Counted from the first letter of the stretch, positions 9,028 through 18,184 are shown. The stretch is DNA of 57,130 bases from JBLHHI01 sp047614125 (GCA_047614125.1 JBLHHI010000003.1:1-57130); one strand, 5' to 3'. Notes: a model not told the origin generated them from the sequence alone. Numbers and translations: made by a program.

Positions 9028-9205
9028 AAGACTTGTTGAAATAATGTGGTTGGCCATTGCGGCCTTTGCCGCTGTTGAAGGATTTATATCATTTAGGGCG
9101 GAAGGCCTTAGTCAAAACACCATCATCTATGTGGTGGTCTTTGTCCTGGCTATTGCCATGTACACCTTGCGCAAGAGACAGGGTAGGAAATCAAAGATTC
9201 TTTAA
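9014..9205 (+). CDS. Small two-helix membrane protein
   Basis: 63 residues starting at an ATG inside the last codons of lptC (14-base overlap), so translation is probably coupled. Two hydrophobic helices are evident, IMWLAIAAFAAVEGFISF and TIIYVVVFVLAIAMYTL, joined by a short loop, with basic ends (KHLKRL and RKRQGRKSK) that would sit in the cytoplasm. Small proteins like this commonly follow lptC in Bacteroidota; the function is not established. Its stop codon overlaps the stop of the convergent small lipoprotein gene by two bases. Confidence 0.75.
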   Translation: MKHLKRLVEIMWLAIAAFAAVEGFISFRAEGLSQNTIIYVVVFVLAIAMYTLRKRQGRKSKIL

Positions 9206-9333
9206 AACGATCCTGGGCAGTTGCAGTTTTTGCCCTTCTTGCCCGCACTTCCTTTACTAGAGCCGCAAGATGAGATGGCTAGTGATGCTAATACGATCAT
9301 TAAAAGAGCTAGATATTTCCTTTTCATAAACAT
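9202..9333 (-). CDS. Very small lipoprotein (41-43 residues)
   Basis: A short gene on the minus strand. A lipoprotein signal with lipobox ASLAISSCGS leads to a mature peptide of only about 21 residues: serine- and glycine-rich, lysine-rich in the middle (KKGKN), then CNCPGSF with two extra cysteines. The in-frame ATG codons are at 9333 and 9327; 9333 is chosen because it lies five bases after a perfect TACTTTTG box, while 9327 gives the neater MKRKYLAL start. The frame ends by sharing bases with the convergent gene's stop. Tiny lipoproteins with a CGSSK...CPG pattern are familiar in Bacteroidota; the function is unknown. Confidence 0.7.
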   Translation of the reverse strand: MFMKRKYLALLMIVLASLAISSCGSSKGSAGKKGKNCNCPGSF

Positions 9334-9338
9334 GTTCT

Positions 9339-9366
9339 CAAAAGTAACGCGGAAATGGTAGTTTTG
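9339..9366. promoter_or_regulatory. Divergent -7 boxes for the small lipoprotein and the DUF368 gene
   Basis: Minus-strand TACTTTTG occupies 9346-9339, five bases before the lipoprotein ATG at 9333. Plus-strand TAGTTTTG occupies 9359-9366, 38 bases before the ATG at 9405. Both match TAnnTTTG exactly and are 12 bases apart, so the two polymerases would compete. Confidence 0.6.
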
Positions 9367-9404
9367 CTTGTGCGTTCAACAAAATTTAGCCAGGCGATTG
9401 ATTT

Positions 9405-10298
9405 ATGACAAAACACGTGATTATTTTCTTGAAGGGTTTAGCCATGGGCGCAGCAGATGTGGTGCCGGGTGTATCGGGTGGAACCATTGCCTTTATAACG
9501 GGTATTTACAACGATCTGTTGGCAGCTATCAATGCCTTTAATATCAATACCTTTAATGTATTGCGCAAACAAGGCGTACGTGCAGCTTGGAAAGAAGTAA
9601 ATGGATCTTTCTTGCTGGCATTAGGCAGTGGAATTGTCGTTAGCGCTCTTTCGCTTGCAATTGTTTTTAAGAAATTAATGGCCACTTCTCCGCATTTCTT
9701 GTGGGCATTTTTCTTTGGATTAGTTTTGGGCAGCATCGTTTTAGTAGGTAAGATGATTATAAAATTTGATGCCAAAATCATTACGGCTTTGGTGATCGGA
9801 ACAGCTGTTAGTTTTGCGCTCACGGTTCTAGAGCCGGGAAGTGGAACTGCGTCGCCTTTATACATCTTTATTGCCGGAGCTATTGCCATTTGCGCCATGA
9901 TACTTCCAGGTATTTCCGGTGCGTTTATTCTTCTATTGCTGGGTGTTTACCCGCTTTTGTTGGATGCCGTGCACGATCGAGACTTTAAATTTATTGGCAT
10001 TCTGGGCGCGGGCTTTGTCGTTGGACTTTTGAGTTTTAGCCGCTTTTTAAAATGGCTCCTCGATAACTACTTTCAAGTTACGCTGGCAGTTTTACTTGGA
10101 TTTTTGGTGGGCTCACTCAATAAAATTTGGCCATGGAAATCGCCCTTCATTGTTGAAGGTCATGAGATTCAACACAACATACTACCATCAACGCATGAAC
10201 ATCCACAAATTGCAGCAATTCTAGGTTTGGTTGTTCTTGGATTTGTCGTTATAGTACTTTTGAGCAAGTTTGCTCCTAAAATTGATGAAACCAAATAA
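9405..10298 (+). CDS. DUF368 membrane protein, likely polyprenyl-phosphate transporter
   Basis: 297 residues, almost entirely hydrophobic, with about eight membrane segments. The N-terminal GLAMGAADVVPGVSGGTIAF and the internal repeat ICAMILPGISGAFILLLLG are the duplicated GxxMGxxxVxPGxSGG re-entrant motifs that define DUF368. Family members have been linked experimentally to recycling of undecaprenyl phosphate across the membrane, which feeds peptidoglycan and O-antigen synthesis; applying that here is an inference from the family. It has its own -7 box at 9359-9366. The stop overlaps the aroE start by 14 bases, so the two are likely co-translated. Confidence 0.92.
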   Translation: MTKHVIIFLKGLAMGAADVVPGVSGGTIAFITGIYNDLLAAINAFNINTFNVLRKQGVRAAWKEVNGSFLLALGSGIVVSALSLAIVFKKLMATSPHFLWAFFFGLVLGSIVLVGKMIIKFDAKIITALVIGTAVSFALTVLEPGSGTASPLYIFIAGAIAICAMILPGISGAFILLLLGVYPLLLDAVHDRDFKFIGILGAGFVVGLLSFSRFLKWLLDNYFQVTLAVLLGFLVGSLNKIWPWKSPFIVEGHEIQHNILPSTHEHPQIAAILGLVVLGFVVIVLLSKFAPKIDETK

Positions 10299-11037
10299 GA
10301 AGTTAAGTCCTAGGCTCTATGGATTAATAGGAAGGCCTGTGGCGCATTCCTTTTCACCCAGCTACTTTGCCACAAAGTTTGCCAAACTGGGGCTTCCGCA
10401 TCAATACGAAGCGTTTCACTTAAATGAAATTAATCAACTCCCATCCTTGCTTAAAGAACATCCAAACTTGGAGGGCCTCAATGTTACCATACCGTACAAA
10501 ACTACCGTCATACCTTTCTTGGATGGTGTTGATGCACATGCCCAGGCCATAGGTGCTGTTAACACTATAGTATTCAAAGAGAACAAGTTGGTAGGTTACA
10601 ATACAGATTATCTTGGCTTTAAAGAAACCCTTCAAGGCCTTAAACTAAAAAAGGGAAGCAGGGCATTAATCTTAGGCACCGGCGGATCTTCAAAAGCGGT
10701 TGCATACGCCTGCAAGCTCTCCGGTATTGAAACAAGCTACATCTCAACCTCTAATCAAGGCATGCTGAACTATGACGATGTTGACGAGCATCAATTGCGC
10801 GAGCATCAACTCATCATTAATACCACGCCGCTGGGAATGTGGCCAAATACGTCATCAAAACCACGCTTGCCATACCAATTCTTGGATTCGGAAAATGTAC
10901 TGATTGATCTTGTTTACAACCCCAGAGTAACTGAATTTCTACACGAAGGACAAAAAAAGGGTTGTGCGGTTCAAAACGGTTTTTTCATGTTGCAAACTCA
11001 AGCGGAGGCTTCTTGGAAGTTGTGGCAAAATGATTAA
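10285..11037 (+). CDS. aroE: Shikimate dehydrogenase
   Basis: Reduces 3-dehydroshikimate to shikimate with NADPH in aromatic amino-acid and quinone-precursor synthesis. The 250-residue protein shows the substrate-binding YGLIGRPVAHSFSP near residue 11, the catalytic lysine region NVTIPYKTT near 67, a bound-substrate Asp in YNTDYLGF, the nucleotide-binding LGTGGSSKAVAYA, then NTTPLGMWP and the C-terminal NGFFMLQTQAEASWKLW. The start is the ATG at 10285, inside the DUF368 gene. It is slightly shorter than the E. coli enzyme because the Rossmann domain is trimmed, which is usual in this phylum. The other aro genes are not in the window. Confidence 0.96.
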   Translation: MKPNKKLSPRLYGLIGRPVAHSFSPSYFATKFAKLGLPHQYEAFHLNEINQLPSLLKEHPNLEGLNVTIPYKTTVIPFLDGVDAHAQAIGAVNTIVFKENKLVGYNTDYLGFKETLQGLKLKKGSRALILGTGGSSKAVAYACKLSGIETSYISTSNQGMLNYDDVDEHQLREHQLIINTTPLGMWPNTSSKPRLPYQFLDSENVLIDLVYNPRVTEFLHEGQKKGCAVQNGFFMLQTQAEASWKLWQND

Positions 11038-11094
11038 TATTTCTTAGTAAACCTTGTACTTTGGCTAACTTGCAAGTTGTTTAATACCAACGTG

Positions 11095-12636
11095 ATGCTA
11101 GAGATTATTCGCAATATTCCGTGGTGGGGGTGGATTCTAATTGTTTTAGGACTCATCGCAATTCGAGATGCTTTTTTCAACCGGCATCACGCCGTCAGTC
11201 ACAACTTCCCCTTGATTGGGCATTTTCGCTATCTATTGGAAAAAATAGGGCCGGAATTCCGACAATACCTTGTTGCCAACAACCGCGAGGAGCTTCCATT
11301 TAATCGCAGTGAGCGTGCTTGGATTTATGCCAGTTCCAAGCTTCAAAATAATTATCAAGGCTTTGGAACAGATCAAGACATTCACAGCCATCACTATCAT
11401 TTCATCAAGCCGGATTTATTTCCATTTATCATGCCTCCTGGGCACTTAAATTTATTTGAAAAAGACTTTGTTCCTTGTGCAAAGATTATTGGAGAATATA
11501 ACAACCGCAAAAGACCGTTTCGCCCTCAATCGATCATTAACATCTCAGCGATGAGCTTTGGATCGCTTTCTTCAAAGGCCATTGAGTCTTTGAACAAAGG
11601 AGCACAGAAGGCACATTGCTTTCACAACACCGGTGAAGGTGGGCTTTCGCCGTATCACAGCAATGGAGCAGATGTGGTGTTTCAATTTGGAACTGGATAT
11701 TTTGGAATCCGGAATGATGATGGGAGCTTTTCTTTGGACAAGCTGGAAAAACTTGCCGAAAATAACGCGTTCGTACGTGCCATCGAAATTAAGCTTTCTC
11801 AGGGAGCAAAGCCTGGTAAAGGAGGCGTTTTACCAGCAGCAAAGATTACGAAACAAATTGCCGAAATCCGACATGTACCCATGGGACAAGATATTATATC
11901 TCCGTCATTTCATACGGCATTTTCTGGCGTTGATGGCCTGTTAGACCTTATTGAAGAAATTGCGGAACGGACTGGATTGCCTGTTGGAATTAAATCTGCC
12001 GTTGGTCGTACCGAGTTATGGGAACACATGGCCGATGAGATGGTTAAAAGAGGCACTGGGCCAGATTATATTGCCATCGATGGTGGTGAGGGAGGAACGG
12101 GTGCCGCACCCCCGTCTTTTGCCGACCACGTGTCGCTGCCTTTATTTTACGCTTTTAGTACCGTGTATAAAATATTTCAGAAACGCGGACTCACCCAGCG
12201 TGTAGTGTGGTTTGCTGGTGGAAAAATTGGCTTGCCGGCGGATGCCGCCAAAGCCTTTGCCATGGGCGCTGATGTAATTATGGTAGCCCGTGAGGCAATG
12301 ATGAGCATTGGTTGCATTCAAGCTCAAGTTTGCCACACCAACCGATGCCCATCCGGAGTGGCAACCCAAAACAAATGGTTACAGGCGGGTATTAATATTC
12401 CGCTTAAATCGGATCGATTTGCCAACTATGCCAAAACCTTTCGAAAAGAAATATTAGAATTGGCCATGGCTTCGGGATATGAGCATCCATGCCAATGGAA
12501 AATGACGGATATTGAGCTCAGTATTTCAGATAGTAACTTTAACAAAACGCTTCGAGATAGTTTTGGATATGATAAGGAAGAGGTTGCCTTTATTGGAGCC
12601 CACAATATGAAAAACTGTAAACACTTGGGATCATGA
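11095..12636 (+). CDS. FMN-binding glutamate synthase family protein, stand-alone
   Basis: 513 residues. An N-terminal membrane helix (WWGWILIVLGLIAI) is followed by the FMN domain of glutamate synthase: GEGGLSPYHSNG, IKLSQGAKPGKGGVLP, DGGEGGTGAAP and GADVIMVAREAM. The cysteines of CIQAQVCHTNRC have the C-x5-C-x4-C spacing of the 3Fe-4S cluster of GltB. There is no glutaminase domain and no central domain, so it is not a full GltB; the physiological substrate of these membrane-tethered versions is not settled. The ATG at 11095 is preferred over upstream TTG and GTG codons. It overlaps the next gene by four bases (ATGA). Confidence 0.9.
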   Translation: MLEIIRNIPWWGWILIVLGLIAIRDAFFNRHHAVSHNFPLIGHFRYLLEKIGPEFRQYLVANNREELPFNRSERAWIYASSKLQNNYQGFGTDQDIHSHHYHFIKPDLFPFIMPPGHLNLFEKDFVPCAKIIGEYNNRKRPFRPQSIINISAMSFGSLSSKAIESLNKGAQKAHCFHNTGEGGLSPYHSNGADVVFQFGTGYFGIRNDDGSFSLDKLEKLAENNAFVRAIEIKLSQGAKPGKGGVLPAAKITKQIAEIRHVPMGQDIISPSFHTAFSGVDGLLDLIEEIAERTGLPVGIKSAVGRTELWEHMADEMVKRGTGPDYIAIDGGEGGTGAAPPSFADHVSLPLFYAFSTVYKIFQKRGLTQRVVWFAGGKIGLPADAAKAFAMGADVIMVAREAMMSIGCIQAQVCHTNRCPSGVATQNKWLQAGINIPLKSDRFANYAKTFRKEILELAMASGYEHPCQWKMTDIELSISDSNFNKTLRDSFGYDKEEVAFIGAHNMKNCKHLGS

Positions 12637-13541
12637 ACGAAACAAAAATTAATTTCACCAGCGTAAGCTCTGCTTACAACAAGGGTTTGCGAATGTCTAT
12701 GATTTGGCCAATAGCGCTTTTTGTGCTCAGCTCTACGGGCCTTGGCTACCTATCCTATCTTGGCTACTTCCCCGTTGATATTACCATTTACTTGTGTTTA
12801 GTCTGTGCCTTGATATTTTATGTCTTGTCCGTTTATCAAACAAGAAAATGGCTTACTTGGATGGTGGTGCATGCGGAAAATCCAAAACCTGTTCTTGAGC
12901 TTGCGCGCACTTCGTTTTTAAGTAAGAAGTGGAAAGAGAAGCTTGCTATGACCGGAAAAGCTTTTAAAGCAGATTTTAAAAATAAATTTGACGCCCGAAT
13001 TGAAGAAGTCCGAAAAGCCTATTTGGCCGATGCGGAAAAGCGATATAAGGTGAACGACGAAATTCATGTTCACAAACGGCTTGGTGCGGTTTTGTGGTAC
13101 ATTTCATTTATTGTTTTGGTGGGTGCCGGCGCTGTGCTCTTGTTCTTTTTGCAGGAAGATATCTTATTAAAAACCATTGCAGCTTCCGTTTTGGTTATTG
13201 GTGTAATTGTACTTTTTTATGGATTGAAGCGACTCTGGATTCGCAGTAAAACCGTGCTGACTGTAAGCAAGAACGGCATCGTGTTGGATGGAAAGTTGTA
13301 CGGTTGGCTGGAGCTGGAAGTAGTGGATGTTATTAAGGATAGCACCCTGATACTGAAACCCTTTCATAAAGAACAGATGGAATTTGATGTGTTGGATTTG
13401 TCGCTTCGACCGGCCTATCTCGATGAGTTGGTGTACTTCTATCATCATCAATACAAGAAGGCAAATGCACCGATAGAAGTTGATCCTCCTGTTGATAGGG
13501 GTACTGAAAATAAAGAGGCAACAGATCCGGATTCGGAATAG
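12633..13541 (+). CDS. Membrane protein with two helix hairpins and a C-terminal PH-like domain
   Basis: 302 residues, translationally coupled to the glutamate synthase-like gene through an ATGA overlap. Residues 20-75 form one pair of membrane helices; residues 85-140 are charged and probably helical or coiled; residues 148-205 form a second pair. The C-terminal part (SKNGIVLDGKLYGWLELEVV onwards) has the strand pattern and the central Trp-Leu seen in small YcxB/PH-like cytoplasmic domains. The tail is acidic and disordered. The family is not recognised. The coupling suggests that it partners the preceding flavoprotein at the membrane, but nothing shows this directly. Confidence 0.75.
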   Translation: MNETKINFTSVSSAYNKGLRMSMIWPIALFVLSSTGLGYLSYLGYFPVDITIYLCLVCALIFYVLSVYQTRKWLTWMVVHAENPKPVLELARTSFLSKKWKEKLAMTGKAFKADFKNKFDARIEEVRKAYLADAEKRYKVNDEIHVHKRLGAVLWYISFIVLVGAGAVLLFFLQEDILLKTIAASVLVIGVIVLFYGLKRLWIRSKTVLTVSKNGIVLDGKLYGWLELEVVDVIKDSTLILKPFHKEQMEFDVLDLSLRPAYLDELVYFYHHQYKKANAPIEVDPPVDRGTENKEATDPDSE

Positions 13542-13542
13542 T

Positions 13543-13854
13543 TCAGTCTACCACCCAATCATAAATTTCGCAAGCTTCAACATCCAACCATTCATCGCTT
13601 ATCACAGGAAAGAGGTCAACAATTTTATCCTTTTCGATACGAATATTCGTATTTCCTTCATCAACCGTTGTGCAGCCACTTTCACCCGAATCGATGATGA
13701 GCGCCCGTTCATCGTTAATGTAAACGATGATGCCCTTGCTGCGTGTATTTTCAAAACAAAGATCTGCGGTTGTGCAACTCGTATAGGTAAGTCCGTCGCA
13801 AGAGAAGGTGATTGTAGCCAGGACAAGGCAGGTGACGTAGAATAATCTTTTCAT
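13543..13854 (-). CDS. Small putative lipoprotein, paired with a broken paralogue
   Basis: 103 residues. A signal peptide ends in a lipobox-like ITFSC at Cys19. The mature part starts with a cysteine-rich segment (SCTTADLC) and has a short predicted beta domain, GIIVYINDERALIID and NTNIRIEKDKIVDLFPVI, closing with the acidic EWLDVEACEIYDWVVD. Four cysteines besides the lipid-bearing one may form disulfides. No known family. It converges on the membrane-protein gene, with one base between the stop codons. A clearly homologous frame at 14009-14317 carries a nonsense codon, so this is the intact member of a tandem duplication. Confidence 0.7.
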   Translation of the reverse strand: MKRLFYVTCLVLATITFSCDGLTYTSCTTADLCFENTRSKGIIVYINDERALIIDSGESGCTTVDEGNTNIRIEKDKIVDLFPVISDEWLDVEACEIYDWVVD

Positions 13855-14008
13855 TCGTAAATCAATTTTAATGTTTGGTTATTGTGCCAAGGCATCAACA
13901 TTATATGCAAGATATAAATAAAAATGTGGAGTGAAAAATTGTAATTCTTAAAAAGATGATTCAGATATTTGGATTGAGAAAGAACTGAGCAAAAAGGAGT
14001 TGAGGTAT

Positions 14009-14317
14009 TTACTCAATAATCCAGTGCAAGGTTTCGCAAGCTTTTACATCAACCCATTCATTACATATAACGGGGAATGGGTGCCCCGTTTTATTAATCT
14101 CAATTCGTACTTTGATGTTTCTGGCTATAACGTCTGTTGAACTTTCCAATTTATGTGTATCCACATCGAGAATGTACAGACCATTCACGAAAACGATCAT
14201 TGCCGAATCACGCGTATTCTCAAAGCAGAGTTCGGTCGTTGAACAGCTTTTAGTATCCTTGCAAGATTAGATAGACTTGGCCAAAAGAAAGCCGATTATG
14301 TATAACAGTCCTTTCAT
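14009..14317 (-). pseudogene. Broken paralogue of the 13543 lipoprotein
   Basis: Read from ATG 14317, this frame aligns over its whole length with the neighbouring 103-residue lipoprotein: SCSTTELCFENTR against SCTTADLCFENTR, FPVICNEWVDVKACETLHWI against FPVISDEWLDVEACEIYDWV. Codon 17 (14269-14267) is TAA, in the slot of the lipobox residue two before the cysteine (Phe17 in the intact copy). Everything downstream is still open for 85 codons. Restart at ATG 14200 would give a 63-residue protein without a signal peptide, so a functional product is unlikely. The break looks recent, since no frameshift has accumulated. Confidence 0.8.
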
Positions 14318-14369
14318 GATTCTGTGCCTTGTTTTATACTGAGGAGATGTTAGACCCTCTAAAACCATC

Positions 14370-15932
14370 TCAATCTTTCTTGCGTTTCAAATCCAAATCC
14401 TGAAAGTCGAAGCTAAAGTCGATGTTGGGAGAAATTCCCTTCATTTCAATGCGTTGAGCCTTTCCATGTTCATCCAACGAAAAAATAGCAAAGGCATCGC
14501 AATCCATGTCGCGATACGTCCATTTAATGGCAAAGGTATTTGCCGTGTAGAAGCTCATTTTGCCGTTAAGCTTTGGACTTCTGATGGACCGAAACCACAA
14601 CTCTTCTTTAACCAAAGAGACTTCTACATCGCCAAACCATTCATCGTTATAGGTACCCACAAAATCTTGTTTAACCAAGTTCCCAGTTTTAGCCTTGGCA
14701 ACCGTTTCCCAAACTTTGTTAACCACCGAGTCGGCGTAACCAGAGCTTTGCTCTATGTAGTTTTTCATCGTCATTACCCAATCTCGGCCATCTACACCAA
14801 TGAGTGCATCCTCAATTTCTCGAGTAATGGATATAAAGCTATAACCTCCTGGATCTGAATTAGTTAGTACTACAACTCCGGCGTTTAATTCCGGAATCAA
14901 TAAAACATGCGATAACATTCCGGGCATTCCGCCGGTGTGCGAAACCGTGGTATATCCATTCTTATCCGTTAACTTCCAACCAAGGCCATACGCGGCATAA
15001 TGCGATCGATATGGATTTGGAGGAGTTGCATCAAAGCTAATGTTGGTATGCGCGGTCCACATTTCATGGTGGTTATTAGAAGAAATGAAAGCGGTACTAT
15101 CCGATAAGAGCCCACCCCGGAGGTGCATCAACATCCAAGAACTTAAATCAGCCACACTCGAATAAATACCACCCGCTGCGCCAATGGCTCTATTCTCATC
15201 GTACGCCGTTATTTGTTTTAGCTTGCCATCTTCCACCTTATGTGCTTCCGCAATGTTTTCTTTGGATTTTAGATCTTGATAAAACGCAGCAGAACGATCC
15301 ATTTTGAGCGGATTCATTATGTGATTTTGAACGTAATCTGCCCAAGACTCACCACTAATTCGATGAATGACTTCACCCGCAACCATGTACAATAAATTAT
15401 CGTAGTCGTACTTGGTTCTAAATGCCGAAGTTGGCGTTTGATATTGAAAACTCTTCACAATATCATCGATGGTATAATCTCCCCCGGATGGGATGAACAT
15501 CAAATCTCCAGCGCCCAAGCCCAAACCACTTCGATGTGTTAAGAGATCTTGAATGTTAAAGTTCTCGGTTACATATGGATCGTACATCTTAAATTCTGGG
15601 ATGTAGTCAATAACCTTGTCCGTCCATTTCAGCTTGCCCTGATCCACCAACAAACCCAAGGACATGGAGGTAAAAGCTTTGGTATTGGAAGCAATGGAAA
15701 ACAAGGTGTTTTCATCCACTTTTTTATTGGTTTCAACCGAAGCCAGTCCGTACCCTTTAGCGTGAATTATTTTTCCATCTTGTATTACTGCGACCGCAAC
15801 GCCGGCCTGCGGCATGAGCGTCATCGATCGTTGCACGATGGAGTCTATGAATGCGCTGTTAACATCCTGACTTTGTGCGCTTTGTACCCTAAATATGAGC
15901 AATGCAGCAAGAATTATTTTGTAAACTTTCAT
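14370..15932 (-). CDS. Secreted serine hydrolase, class C beta-lactamase family
   Basis: 520 residues with a signal peptide (IILAALLIFRVQSAQS). The penicillin-binding/class C fold is shown by the nucleophile motif SNTK (Ser82 and Lys85), a YDN triad motif in KYDYDNLLY, and HTGG in TVSHTGGMPGML at the KTG position. The last 110 residues, after about 405, form a separate beta domain of the DUF3471 type common in these enzymes. Members include D-aminopeptidases, esterases and peptidoglycan hydrolases, so beta-lactam resistance should not be assumed. A -7-like box TACATTCG lies at 15957-15950. It has no operon partner: the next gene upstream ends 164 bases away. Confidence 0.9.
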   Translation of the reverse strand: MKVYKIILAALLIFRVQSAQSQDVNSAFIDSIVQRSMTLMPQAGVAVAVIQDGKIIHAKGYGLASVETNKKVDENTLFSIASNTKAFTSMSLGLLVDQGKLKWTDKVIDYIPEFKMYDPYVTENFNIQDLLTHRSGLGLGAGDLMFIPSGGDYTIDDIVKSFQYQTPTSAFRTKYDYDNLLYMVAGEVIHRISGESWADYVQNHIMNPLKMDRSAAFYQDLKSKENIAEAHKVEDGKLKQITAYDENRAIGAAGGIYSSVADLSSWMLMHLRGGLLSDSTAFISSNNHHEMWTAHTNISFDATPPNPYRSHYAAYGLGWKLTDKNGYTTVSHTGGMPGMLSHVLLIPELNAGVVVLTNSDPGGYSFISITREIEDALIGVDGRDWVMTMKNYIEQSSGYADSVVNKVWETVAKAKTGNLVKQDFVGTYNDEWFGDVEVSLVKEELWFRSIRSPKLNGKMSFYTANTFAIKWTYRDMDCDAFAIFSLDEHGKAQRIEMKGISPNIDFSFDFQDLDLKRKKD

Positions 15933-16096
15933 TTAAACAGATGTGAAAGCGAATGTAAGCTTTCTGATCAAATTGAATCCTTGCGTTCAACCAAATGACT
16001 CCAAACTCGTACGGTTCTAAAAGATTAATCGAACTCAGGTTAATAAGGCGGTAATACAACGAGTTTTTAAAAACCCATTCGAAATTTTAAAGAACG

Positions 16097-17989
16097 TTAA
16101 GCGATTCTTTGTGTGCCGTTGAATCCATCCTGTACATTTTCTTTTACCCATAGTAAACACGTTGTAAAATCATCAAAAATGTGTTCGTGGGGAACTAAAT
16201 CCGGAATAAGATCAATGCGTTCGAGCAACAATTGCGGTTGTATTAAGAGATCAACGAACAGAACATTTTTGCCTTTTTTAATCAAATCCGTACAAACATC
16301 TTCAAGGGCATATAAACCTGATTGGTCTATGTAGCGCACCTTGTCCATTCGTATAATAATGGTGGATGCAGTATCTGGAATTTGCTGCATCAACGATTTG
16401 AAATCGCTCGTCGACCCAAAAAACAGTGGGCCATCAATGTGTTTGATAAAAACTTCTTCAATTAGATTGATAGGAAAGTCTGATTCATCCAACCAGGACT
16501 CATCTTTTAGCTCTTTTAATTCGGAGCGTTCAGAAGTTAAATCACCTATTCTTTTCATAAACATCAAAGAGGCTAGAATCAATCCGATACCAACGGCGTA
16601 TACCAAATTCCAAACGGAAGCTAGAACCATTACCACCAACATAATGAGCACTTCCGATCGAGGCATAAATGGGATGGCCTTTAGGCCCTTGTAATCCATC
16701 ACACCAATGCCAACCGTTATCAAGATACCTGCCAAAACAGCGATTGGAATTTTAGAAGCAATCGATCCAAATGCCAGAAGAATAACCAGGAGCAATAGTC
16801 CGGAAAAAATACCTGAAAGGCGGGTCTTTCCTCCAGCATCAATGTTTACAACCGTTCGGATGGTTGCTCCTGCACCGGGCAAACCACCAAAAAGTGCACC
16901 AATGCTGTTTCCAATTCCCTGACCAATGAGTTCTTTGTTCGGTTCGTGCTCCGTTTTGGTCATGTTATCTGCCACTACCGAGGTGAGCAAAGAATCGATG
17001 GCTCCTAAGAGTGCCAGGGTAAGCGCTGTGAAAACATACGGCAAAATATCACCCAAACTAAAGTTTGTAAAAATTCCGAGATGAAGCGTAGGGAAACCAC
17101 TTGGTATTGCTTCAATTGGCCGATAATTTAAGCCAAAGCCCATAGCTATTCCCGACATAACAAAGAGCGCAACTAAGGTGCTGGGTATCCTCGTGGTAAT
17201 TTTCTTAAAGCCATATATAATCACAATGGTTCCTAAGGCCAACATTAGTTCCAACCAGTTAACGTTTTGAAAGGCACGAGGCAGAACTTTGATGGTTCCG
17301 ATTACCCCCGAGGCATCATTGCCCGCCAATGTTTTGGCTTCGTTGTCAACTTGATCGGGAGTTATGTTTTCAGCGCGCTTTATTGTTTCTTTAAAATCTT
17401 CTAGGACTAATATTTCCTCGGCCATTTCCTCCTGAAGAATATCCTCTAAGATAATTTCTTGGGCCTGAGGTTTAAATTTATTGGTGTATTCAGCATCTTC
17501 TTTTGGGTAATATCCAACCGATGTAAGAATTTGAGTTAGTAAAATTATTATGCCGATGGCGGTCATAAAACCCGATACAACCGGATAGGGAATGTATTTG
17601 ATGTACTTTCCAAGGCCTATCAAACCAAGTATGATCTGAAACAAACCAGCTAATAAAAAAATGGTCAGAATTGCTGGTAAGGCCCGCGCAATATCACCGT
17701 TAGAAAGGGCAACTATTTCGGCTATAACCACCATGCTTACTGCGGTCATTGGAGCCGTTGGCCCAGAAATCTGTGTATTGGTTCCTCCAAATATTGCAGC
17801 AAAAAAGCTCACAAAAATTGCTCCATATAAACCGGCACCCGGCCCAAGTCCGGAGCTTACTCCAAAGGCCAAAGCCAACGGTAGCGCAACTATTCCGGCC
17901 GTTATTCCACCAAATAAGTCGCCTTTAAGATTCGAGAAGTCAAAGTTGAATATCTTCTTCATTTTTAACAGATTATTGTTATCGACCAT
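16097..17989 (-). CDS. SulP-family anion transporter with STAS domain
   Basis: 630 residues. The membrane domain starts with DLFGGITAGIVALPLALAFG and contains the SulP hallmarks AAIFGGTNTQISGPTAPMT, GLPGAGATIRTVVNIDAGG and the final MPRSEVLIMLVVMVLAS. The STAS domain covers roughly residues 515-625; its loop YIDQSGLYALED corresponds to the regulatory DxSG site. An acidic loop of about 65 residues (near 165-230, containing ILEDILQEEMAEEILVLEDF) is inserted between two membrane helices. Substrates in this family include sulfate, bicarbonate and dicarboxylates, and the sequence alone does not decide. A -7-like box TACCTTTA lies ten bases upstream of the start (18007-18000). Confidence 0.93.
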   Translation of the reverse strand: MVDNNNLLKMKKIFNFDFSNLKGDLFGGITAGIVALPLALAFGVSSGLGPGAGLYGAIFVSFFAAIFGGTNTQISGPTAPMTAVSMVVIAEIVALSNGDIARALPAILTIFLLAGLFQIILGLIGLGKYIKYIPYPVVSGFMTAIGIIILLTQILTSVGYYPKEDAEYTNKFKPQAQEIILEDILQEEMAEEILVLEDFKETIKRAENITPDQVDNEAKTLAGNDASGVIGTIKVLPRAFQNVNWLELMLALGTIVIIYGFKKITTRIPSTLVALFVMSGIAMGFGLNYRPIEAIPSGFPTLHLGIFTNFSLGDILPYVFTALTLALLGAIDSLLTSVVADNMTKTEHEPNKELIGQGIGNSIGALFGGLPGAGATIRTVVNIDAGGKTRLSGIFSGLLLLVILLAFGSIASKIPIAVLAGILITVGIGVMDYKGLKAIPFMPRSEVLIMLVVMVLASVWNLVYAVGIGLILASLMFMKRIGDLTSERSELKELKDESWLDESDFPINLIEEVFIKHIDGPLFFGSTSDFKSLMQQIPDTASTIIIRMDKVRYIDQSGLYALEDVCTDLIKKGKNVLFVDLLIQPQLLLERIDLIPDLVPHEHIFDDFTTCLLWVKENVQDGFNGTQRIA

Positions 17990-18184
17990 ACCTTTTACAT
18001 AAAGGTAGAATTGCAGATGAAAAAGAATTGACGTTTTAAATCAAAAACTTAAAACGTTAAGATGATACGTGAAGCCAATCCTTAGTTCAAAAAACATCGA
18101 ATGGGCAATTTACCTAAAAAGATGAGAGTGTTGGGATGTGCACCGGAATAAACGCAACAATCAAAGAGATGGGAACTACCTTTT

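Noticed and set aside
14370..15932. Antibiotic-resistance beta-lactamase
   Set aside because: The class C fold includes many esterases and peptidases; the DUF3471 tail and lack of a resistance context argue against it.
16063..16074. GTTTTTAAAAAC palindrome as terminator
   Set aside because: AT-only stem, no GC core.
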